Assembly: GCA_949299545.1 (NCBI GenBank)
Contig: CASGAM010000037.1
Location: 1-64,000 of the forward strand
Direction of reading: 5' to 3'
From: an uncultured Prevotellaceae bacterium
Lineage (GTDB): Bacteria > Bacteroidota > Bacteroidia > Bacteroidales > Bacteroidaceae
DNA: 64,000 nucleotides
A program made the translations under genes and the position numbers. The notes below the pieces were generated by a model that was given only the letters and a program-made list of their open reading frames with translations, did no database searches and was not told the origin of the DNA. Positions 58,169-64,000 of the stretch are shown piece after piece (position 1 is the first letter of the stretch; every line of letters begins with the position of its first letter).

Positions 58169-58176
58169 TAACTTTG
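58169..58176 (+). promoter_or_regulatory. -7 box of the efflux operon
   Basis: TAACTTTG matches the consensus, with TTTTTTCC at about 58142-58149 in the -33 position. It stands only 5 bp before an in-frame ATG at 58181, so the ATG at 58199 is the more likely start of the TolC-like gene. Confidence 0.6.
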
Positions 58177-58198
58177 TAACATGAAATCTAAAACGCAC

Positions 58199-59548
58199 AT
58201 GAGTTACAAACATTATTTGTTGGCATGCGGCCTGCTATGGGGAACTTGCCATTTATCAGCACAAGACGGCCAGGTATGGTCGTTACAAGACTGCCTTGAT
58301 TATGCCATCGAGCATAACATCCAGTTACAAAGAAGCAAGCTGACAGAGGAACAAAACGAACTGGAACTGTCGCAACGGAAAGGGAAACTGTTTCCAAGTC
58401 TGTCATTCAGTACCTCCCAGAATGTGTCTTACAGGCCCTTGCAAGAAACGGCCAGTAACATTGTCACGGACGGTATCGCGACCTCGTCCAACAACAAAGT
58501 AGCCGAAAACGGCAGTTACGGTCTGAATGCCTCATGGACAGTATGGAACGGCGGCTCCAACCAGAAAAGCATCAAAGAACAAAAAATCCAAAACCAGATA
58601 GCAAGTCTCAATACCCAACAAACGGCCAACAGCATACAGGAAGAAATAGCGCAACTGTATGTACAGATACTGTATTCCATCGAAGCCAAGGCTGTCAACG
58701 AGGAGTTGTACAAAACAGCCGTCAGTCAGTTGGAACGAGGCAAGGAAATGCTTAACGAAGGGTTGATGTCAAGCGCAGACGTCGCACAGTTGGAAACACA
58801 AGTCAGCAGCAGCCGCTACGACATTGTTTCCACGCAGTCGCAAATAACGAACTACACCCGCCAGCTAAAGGAACTACTGGAGATAAACAGCACGCAGTCT
58901 TTTGAAATCAGCAGCATTTCCATAGATGATGAAACGGCGCTAGCGCCTGTCCCTGATGAAAATGATGTTTACGAAAAAGCACTGGCGACACGCCCCGAAA
59001 TACAGGCCAGCAAACTCAATATTGAAGCCGCCGCCTTAAACGTGGATATCGCCAAAGCCGGTTATCATCCGACAATCTCCCTTAACGCCGGTATCGGCGA
59101 CAGCCATTATTCTGGCAGCAACAGTTCAATAGGCGAGCAAATGAAACAAAATCTCAATGCCTCCATTGGTCTTAGCATTTCTGTTCCTATCTTTGACAAC
59201 AGAATGAACCGCACCAACGTGAAAAAAGCGAAATTGAGCAAATTGGACAGCGAACTGAGCCTAAGAGACGAAGAAAAGCAACTGTTCAGCACGATAGAGA
59301 CCTATTGGGTCAACGCCATCAGTAACCAGCAGAACTTCATTGCAGCACAAGACAAAGTGAAAAGTGCCACCCTCAGTTATGAGCTGCTGGACGAACAATT
59401 CAAGAACGGATTGAAAAACATCGTCGAACTGTTGACAGGACGCGACCAGCTGCTGACCGCCCAGCAAGACAAGTTGCAAAGCAAATATAACACCATACTC
59501 AACATACAGCTATTAAAATTCTACCAGGGGGAACCCATCAACTTATAA
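58199..59548 (+). CDS. TolC family outer membrane efflux protein
   Basis: A 449-residue TolC-like protein with a signal peptide (MSYKHYLLACGLLWGTCHLSAQ) and two OEP repeats, rich in long helices: VWSLQDCLDYAIEHNIQLQRSKL at the start of the first and YEKALATRPEIQASKLNIEAAALNVDIAKAGYHPTISLNAG in the second. It would form the outer membrane exit duct for the MacA/MacB-type pump encoded next. The ATG at 58181 is open but lies almost on the promoter. macA-like starts 13 bp later. Confidence 0.9.
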   Translation: MSYKHYLLACGLLWGTCHLSAQDGQVWSLQDCLDYAIEHNIQLQRSKLTEEQNELELSQRKGKLFPSLSFSTSQNVSYRPLQETASNIVTDGIATSSNNKVAENGSYGLNASWTVWNGGSNQKSIKEQKIQNQIASLNTQQTANSIQEEIAQLYVQILYSIEAKAVNEELYKTAVSQLERGKEMLNEGLMSSADVAQLETQVSSSRYDIVSTQSQITNYTRQLKELLEINSTQSFEISSISIDDETALAPVPDENDVYEKALATRPEIQASKLNIEAAALNVDIAKAGYHPTISLNAGIGDSHYSGSNSSIGEQMKQNLNASIGLSISVPIFDNRMNRTNVKKAKLSKLDSELSLRDEEKQLFSTIETYWVNAISNQQNFIAAQDKVKSATLSYELLDEQFKNGLKNIVELLTGRDQLLTAQQDKLQSKYNTILNIQLLKFYQGEPINL

Positions 59549-59561
59549 AAAAACAGCCCTT

Positions 59562-60734
59562 ATGAAAAAGAAAACCATCATTTCGGCCATTGTGGCCGTC
59601 GTTATCGCCATCATACTTTACATGGTATTCAGTAAAGAAGACAAGGCCATCAACTGTGAATTTTGCACTGTCGAACTTGACACAATCCGCACGACGGTGA
59701 CAGCGACAGGCACCATCGAACCCGTCACTGAAGTAGAGGTAGGTACACAGGTTTCAGGTATCATCAGTAAAATATATGTAGATTACAACAGTATTGTCAA
59801 AAAAGGGCAAGTCATCGCTGAACTTGACAAAACGAACCTAACGAGCGAACTGAACAGCGCACGTGCAAACCTGGCCAGTGCCCAAAGCGAGCTTGAATAC
59901 CAAAAAACGAACTACGAACGCTATAAAAACCTCAATGAAAAGGGATTGGTGAGCAAGAACGATTATGAAAGCGCTTACCTGTCTTACAAAAAGGCGTTGG
60001 AGTCTTACCGCACAAGTCAGGAAAACGTAAACAAGGCTGAAACAAACATAGGTTATGCCATCATTACCTCACCCATCGACGGTATCGTATTGAGCAAAGA
60101 CGTGGAAGAAGGACAAACCGTGGCTTCCAGCTACAGCACCCCGACCCTCTTCACCATTGCACAGGATTTGACCGACATGCGTGTCATCGCCGATATTGAC
60201 GAAGCCGACATAGGCAACGTAAAAGAAGGACAGAATGTAACGTTCACAGTAGACGCATTCCCGAACGACATATTCCATGGTCAGGTGACACAAGTAAGAC
60301 AGGAAGCAACGACCGAGAACAACGTTGTCACCTATGAGGTCGTCATTTCCGCACCCAACAACGACCTCAAGTTAAAACCCGGACTTACAGCCAATGTCAC
60401 GGTAACGACCCTTGAACGTGCCGACATCCTTTGCGTGAAATCAAAAGCGTTGCGCTTTACACCGGCAACAGATGTCATAGGCGGTACATACAAAGTGGAA
60501 GACTGTTCCGGCAACAACAAGTTGTGGACTCTCGAAGGGCAGACACTGAAAGCACACAGCGTGAAAACAGGTACCACCGACGGCTCGGTGACTGAAATTC
60601 TCTCCGGAATAAAAGCCGGCACAAAAGTTGTGCTTTCCATGACCGAACTGGTGCAAAACGACCCGGAAGAAGAACAAATCGAATCAAACCCCTTCATGCC
60701 CCATCCGGGACAAAAGAAAGACAAGAAGGAATGA
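59562..60734 (+). CDS. Periplasmic adaptor of a tripartite efflux pump (MacA/HlyD family)
   Basis: A 390-residue membrane-fusion protein. One N-terminal helix (residues 4-24, TIISAIVAVVIAIILYMVFS), a split biotinyl-lipoyl domain (ATGTIEPVTEVEVGTQVSG and GYAIITSPIDGIVLSKDVEEGQTV), a helical hairpin between them (about 90-160), a beta-barrel and a membrane-proximal domain follow. It connects MacB in the inner membrane to the TolC duct. The charged end (HPGQKKDKKE) is short. The ATPase gene starts 16 bp later. Confidence 0.92.
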   Translation: MKKKTIISAIVAVVIAIILYMVFSKEDKAINCEFCTVELDTIRTTVTATGTIEPVTEVEVGTQVSGIISKIYVDYNSIVKKGQVIAELDKTNLTSELNSARANLASAQSELEYQKTNYERYKNLNEKGLVSKNDYESAYLSYKKALESYRTSQENVNKAETNIGYAIITSPIDGIVLSKDVEEGQTVASSYSTPTLFTIAQDLTDMRVIADIDEADIGNVKEGQNVTFTVDAFPNDIFHGQVTQVRQEATTENNVVTYEVVISAPNNDLKLKPGLTANVTVTTLERADILCVKSKALRFTPATDVIGGTYKVEDCSGNNKLWTLEGQTLKAHSVKTGTTDGSVTEILSGIKAGTKVVLSMTELVQNDPEEEQIESNPFMPHPGQKKDKKE

Positions 60735-60750
60735 TCGTCCCTAATCCATC

Positions 60751-61518
60751 ATGACCATGCAAGAGAAAGAAGATAAAAAGGTTGTCATAGAACTGCAGAA
60801 TGTCAAACGCAATTTCATCGTAGGCGATGAAACAGTGCATGCCCTTCGCGGCATATCCTTTAAGATATACGAAGGTGAGTTTGTAACCATCATGGGTACA
60901 TCCGGTTCAGGCAAATCAACCCTGCTGAACCAGTTGGGATGCCTTGACACGCCGACAAGCGGGGAATACATCCTTGACGGCACTCCAGTCCGTTCCATGC
61001 GGAAATGGCAACGCGCCGTCCTGCGCAACCGTAAAATCGGATTTGTTTTCCAGAACTATAACCTGTTGGCAAAGACAACTGCCGTTGAGAATGTGGAACT
61101 GCCGTTGATGTACAATTCGGCCGTATCGACACAGGAACGTCGTGAACGCGCTATCGAAGCCCTGAAAATGGTCGGACTCGAAAACAGGCTATACCACAAA
61201 TCCAACCAAATGTCCGGCGGACAGATGCAACGCGTGGCCATTGCACGTGCCCTTGTAAACAATCCGGCCGTCATTTTGGCAGACGAAGCGACAGGAAATC
61301 TGGATACTCGCACGTCGTTCGATATTCTGGTCTTATTCCAGAAGCTGCACGCCGAGGGGCGAACCATCATTTTCGTGACACACAACCCCGAAATAGCACA
61401 ATACAGCAGCCGCAATATCATGTTGCGTGACGGACAAATAAAAGAGGACAAAATAAACCCGCATATTCTTTCCGCGAAAGAAGCCCTCGAAAAATTGCCA
61501 ATACCACAAGACGATTAA
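60751..61518 (+). CDS. MacB-type ABC transporter ATPase
   Basis: A 255-residue ATPase of the MacB/LolD group with Walker A MGTSGSGKSTLLNQLG, Q-loop FVFQNYNLLAKTTAVENVELPL, signature MSGGQMQRVAIARAL and Walker B AVILADEATGNLDT. In E. coli MacB this domain is fused to the permease; here it is a separate gene. An ATG two codons later (60757) is an alternative start. It pairs with the permease 46 bp downstream. Confidence 0.92.
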   Translation: MTMQEKEDKKVVIELQNVKRNFIVGDETVHALRGISFKIYEGEFVTIMGTSGSGKSTLLNQLGCLDTPTSGEYILDGTPVRSMRKWQRAVLRNRKIGFVFQNYNLLAKTTAVENVELPLMYNSAVSTQERRERAIEALKMVGLENRLYHKSNQMSGGQMQRVAIARALVNNPAVILADEATGNLDTRTSFDILVLFQKLHAEGRTIIFVTHNPEIAQYSSRNIMLRDGQIKEDKINPHILSAKEALEKLPIPQDD

Positions 61519-61563
61519 ACAGCCATACCGGCACTGACAACGTGCCAACATAAAACTTACGAT

Positions 61564-62802
61564 ATGAATTTCACGAACCTTTTCAAAATAGCCATCAAGG
61601 CCATCGCCGCCAACAAGCTCCGCTCATTCCTCACCGCATTGGGTATCATCATTGGTGTGGCGTCAGTCATCGCCATGCTTGCCATCGGACAAGGCTCCAA
61701 ACGCAGCATACGGAAACAAATCTCCGAAATGGGGTCGAACATGATCATGATTCATCCGGGCGCTGACATGCGCGGCGGTGTCAGGCAGGATGCCAGTTCC
61801 ATGCAAACATTGAAACTGGAAGACTATGAAAGCATCCGCAATGAAACAAAATATCTGGCGGCCATCAGCCCGTCGGTGAACAGCAGCGGCCAGTTCATTT
61901 ATGGTAATAATAACACGCCCTCGACCGTTTACGGCGTGAATGAGGATTACCTCACCATACGTCAGTTACAAGTAGAGGACGGAGAGTTATTTACCGAGCA
62001 GGACATTAAAACAGCGGCCAAGGTCTGCATACTCGGCAAAACGGTCGTTGAGAACCTGTTTCCTGACGGTGGCGACCCGATAGGACGCGTCGTCCGTTTC
62101 AACTCCATCCCGTTCCGCGTCATCGGTGTCCTGAAATCAAAAGGTTATAACTCAATGGGCATGGACCAGGACGACCTCGCGCTGGTACCTTATACGACGG
62201 TCATGAAACGTATTCTGGCTATCACCTACCTGCAAGGTATCAACTGTTCGGCTATTACAGAGGACGCGACCGACAAAGCGATTGAAGAAATATCTGCCAT
62301 TCTGCGCAAGAACCATAAACTGAAGGAAGCCACCGAAAATATGCCGGCAGACGAAGATGACTTCACCATCCGCAGCCAAGAAGAAATGGCGTCGATGATG
62401 AACTCGACCATGAATCTCCTGACCATCCTTTTGGGAAGTGTGGCCGGCATCTCACTTTTAGTAGGCGGTATCGGTATCATGAACATCATGTACGTGTCAG
62501 TAACAGAGCGCACAAAGGAAATCGGTCTGAGAATGTCCGTCGGCGCAAGGGGTGTCGACATTCTGAGCCAATTCCTGATAGAAGCCGCACTCCTGAGCAT
62601 TGCCGGTGGTTTGATTGGCGTGTTCATGGGTATCGGTGCAGCATACATTATCAAATACGCCGCCAGCATGCCCATCTACATACAGATGTGGAGCATCGTC
62701 ATGAGTTTTGGCGTATGTACATTTATCGGTATATTCTTTGGTTGGTATCCTGCAAAGAAAGCAGCCAAACTTGACCCGATTGAGGCCATCAGATATGAAT
62801 AG
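61564..62802 (+). CDS. MacB-type ABC transporter permease (FtsX fold)
   Basis: A 412-residue permease with the MacB layout: one N-terminal helix (about 18-40, LRSFLTALGIIIGVASVIAMLAIG), a large periplasmic domain (about 45-285) and three C-terminal helices with the FtsX signature (GGIGIMNIMYVSVTERTKEIGLRMSVGA, then two more to PAKKAAKLDPIEAIRYE). It uses ATPase-driven mechanotransmission to push substrates into TolC. The following histidine kinase gene starts 2 bp after its stop. Confidence 0.94.
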   Translation: MNFTNLFKIAIKAIAANKLRSFLTALGIIIGVASVIAMLAIGQGSKRSIRKQISEMGSNMIMIHPGADMRGGVRQDASSMQTLKLEDYESIRNETKYLAAISPSVNSSGQFIYGNNNTPSTVYGVNEDYLTIRQLQVEDGELFTEQDIKTAAKVCILGKTVVENLFPDGGDPIGRVVRFNSIPFRVIGVLKSKGYNSMGMDQDDLALVPYTTVMKRILAITYLQGINCSAITEDATDKAIEEISAILRKNHKLKEATENMPADEDDFTIRSQEEMASMMNSTMNLLTILLGSVAGISLLVGGIGIMNIMYVSVTERTKEIGLRMSVGARGVDILSQFLIEAALLSIAGGLIGVFMGIGAAYIIKYAASMPIYIQMWSIVMSFGVCTFIGIFFGWYPAKKAAKLDPIEAIRYE

Positions 62803-62804
62803 AC

Positions 62805-63881
62805 ATGAGAGCTAACTTTATACATAAATGTTCTAAAGAAGTGTTCATACACTTTTTCGCATGGGTGATTCTTTTTGGAATCACCCCCATGCTTTTGGGA
62901 CACAATAACGAGCTACAGGAAACCGGCGACTATATCCGCATGATGACACAACCGGTCGCGCTCGGTATCATCTTTTATATCAATTACCTTTATTTGGTAC
63001 CACATTATCTTTTGCGGAAAAGATATAATATTTATGTGACAGCAAATGCCTGCCTGTGCTTGGGTATGTTAGCTGCTGTACATATATGGTTTGAACAATG
63101 CAACATCTACTTCCCGGAGCCGGAGAACGTACGCCCCCGTCCTAATTTCGGGTTCTGGTCCTTCTTCTTCTTCCGTATACGCGATTTAATTATCTACGGG
63201 TTCACCGCAGCATTGGGTGCGACGATCCGCATGAGCCAAAAATGGCGGGCTGCGGAAATAGCCAGACAAAAAGCAGAGTTAAAACGGACAGAAGCAGAAT
63301 TGAAAAACTTGCGGAACCAAATCAATCCGCACTTTCTCCTAAACACTTTGAATAATATATATGCCCTGATTGCCTTCGACACACAAAAGGCACAACAAGC
63401 TGTACAAGACCTGAGCCGACTGCTTAGACATGCTCTTTACGACAATAACTTGGATTATATACCAATCCAACGCGAATTGGAATTTCTTAAAAACTATGTG
63501 GCACTCATGCGCATTCGCTTGCCCGAAGACACCGATATCCGCTTTGAAACTAATCTTCCAGAAGATAAGAACATTCTCATTGCACCTCTCATCTATATTT
63601 CTCTCATTGAGAATGCGTTCAAGCACGGTATCAGTCCATTAAGACATAGTTTTATCCACATCAAGCTATACTGGGAAGAACCCGGCCAACTCACACTTCA
63701 TATAGAAAACTCCAATTTTCCCAAAAAAAGCAATGACATCAGCGGCAGCGGTATCGGATTGGAACAAGTAAAACGCAGACTCGAACTACTTTATCCCGGT
63801 AAATACCAATGGCGCAAAGGAACTAATGACGACCAGACGGTCTATTCATCATTACTCACCATAGAAACTAAACTACCATGA
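62805..63881 (+). CDS. LytS/YehU-type sensor histidine kinase
   Basis: A 358-residue kinase of the His_kinase family (PF06580-like). Four hydrophobic segments are in the first 140 residues (about 14-32, 50-70, 78-95 and 117-140), followed by a coiled coil (EIARQKAELKRTEAELKNLRNQ) and the phosphoacceptor His176 in NQINPHFLLNTLNNIYALI. The ATPase part has LIYISLIENAFKHGIS (N box) and GSGIGLEQVKRRLELLYPG (G box). It overlaps the response regulator by 4 bp (ATGA) and is the fifth gene of the efflux operon, so it likely controls the pump or reports on its substrate. Confidence 0.93.
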   Translation: MRANFIHKCSKEVFIHFFAWVILFGITPMLLGHNNELQETGDYIRMMTQPVALGIIFYINYLYLVPHYLLRKRYNIYVTANACLCLGMLAAVHIWFEQCNIYFPEPENVRPRPNFGFWSFFFFRIRDLIIYGFTAALGATIRMSQKWRAAEIARQKAELKRTEAELKNLRNQINPHFLLNTLNNIYALIAFDTQKAQQAVQDLSRLLRHALYDNNLDYIPIQRELEFLKNYVALMRIRLPEDTDIRFETNLPEDKNILIAPLIYISLIENAFKHGISPLRHSFIHIKLYWEEPGQLTLHIENSNFPKKSNDISGSGIGLEQVKRRLELLYPGKYQWRKGTNDDQTVYSSLLTIETKLP

Positions 63882-64000
63882 CTCTCAGATGCGCTATCAT
63901 TGACGATGAGCCTCTTGCGCTCAACTTAATGGAAAGTTACGTCAAAAAAACACCTTTCCTCATTTTATGCGGCAAGTACAACAGTGCGGCAGCCGCCCTC
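63878..64000 (+). CDS. Response regulator, N-terminal part (window edge)
   Basis: The first 41 codons of a receiver domain: MTLRCAIIDDEPLALNLMESYV... with the acidic pair IDDEP that binds Mg in receivers. Sequence stops at the window edge. The partner kinase is of the LytS type, which pairs with LytTR-type response regulators; the DNA-binding domain is expected beyond the window but is not seen. Start overlaps the kinase stop as ATGA. Confidence 0.88.
   Translation, partial: MTLRCAIIDDEPLALNLMESYVKKTPFLILCGKYNSAAAAL

Overview
The window is a chromosomal segment of a Bacteroidales bacterium, most likely a gut Bacteroidaceae or Prevotellaceae member. The evidence is the repeated Bacteroidetes-type promoter (TTTG, about 19-20 bp, TAnnTTTG), the near absence of Shine-Dalgarno sequences, gldE beside ssb and mutY, an HU / mS38-like / RNase G cluster, a BtuB-BtuG surface B12 system, a GH77 enzyme with CBM20 domains, and trp genes in the order B-E-G-D-C-F-A. 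I see no prophage, insertion sequence, tRNA, rRNA or CRISPR array.

Layout. 1-8.9 kb: RNase P RNA, a YihY/BrkB membrane protein, a 5'-nucleotidase-type phosphatase, a short CbpA-like J protein, a flavodiiron protein, NudC and a phosphohexomutase. 8.9-13.4 kb (minus): a C69 dipeptidase, an M23 peptidase and nadC. 13.5-15.2 kb: an AT-rich MATE transporter and a DUF4491 protein. 15.2-18.9 kb (minus): phosphopantetheinyl transferase, gldE, ssb, mutY. 19-21.2 kb: HU, a 29-residue mS38-like protein and RNase G. 21.6-32.2 kb (minus): TSCPD protein, YebC, a 61-residue membrane protein, pheT, dnaB, carB and an ABC-F ATPase. 32.4-36.9 kb (minus): overlapping pullulanase and 4-alpha-glucanotransferase for intracellular alpha-glucan use. 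37.0-37.3 kb: an uncharacterised independent small RNA with its own promoter and terminator. 37.5-41.9 kb: a Na/Ca exchanger, a zinc peptidase, a small lipoprotein overlapping a Cys-rich miniprotein, ridA and a frame-shifted ilvA. 42-50.4 kb: a TPR protein, then a cobalamin riboswitch driving btuB, btuG, btuF, btuC and btuD. 50.4-57.2 kb: the trp operon behind a leader peptide with three adjacent Trp codons and an intrinsic terminator. 57.4-64 kb: riboflavin synthase, then a TolC-MacA-MacB efflux operon that runs into a LytS/LytTR two-component system cut by the right edge.

The most unusual structure is a family of four intergenic elements (2040-2116, 21404-21479, 37362-37438, 57262-57338). 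Each is about 77 bp and built as four 12-bp near-palindromic 'words' with spacers of about 10, 9 and 10 bp, so the words repeat every 21-22 bp. Words are drawn from a small interchangeable set (GCGACC-GCTCGC, GCGACC-TGTCGC, GCAAGC-GCTTGC and so on), so each copy has a different combination. If the small RNA at 37.1 kb is counted, all four lie between the 3' ends of convergent transcription units. Several word pairs would form RNA hairpins followed by U-tracts, which suggests a modular bidirectional terminator or a BIME-like element.

Other notable points are the one-base frameshift in ilvA next to ridA, the nadC terminator that covers an upstream candidate start of the next gene, and promoters that decide the starts of several genes.
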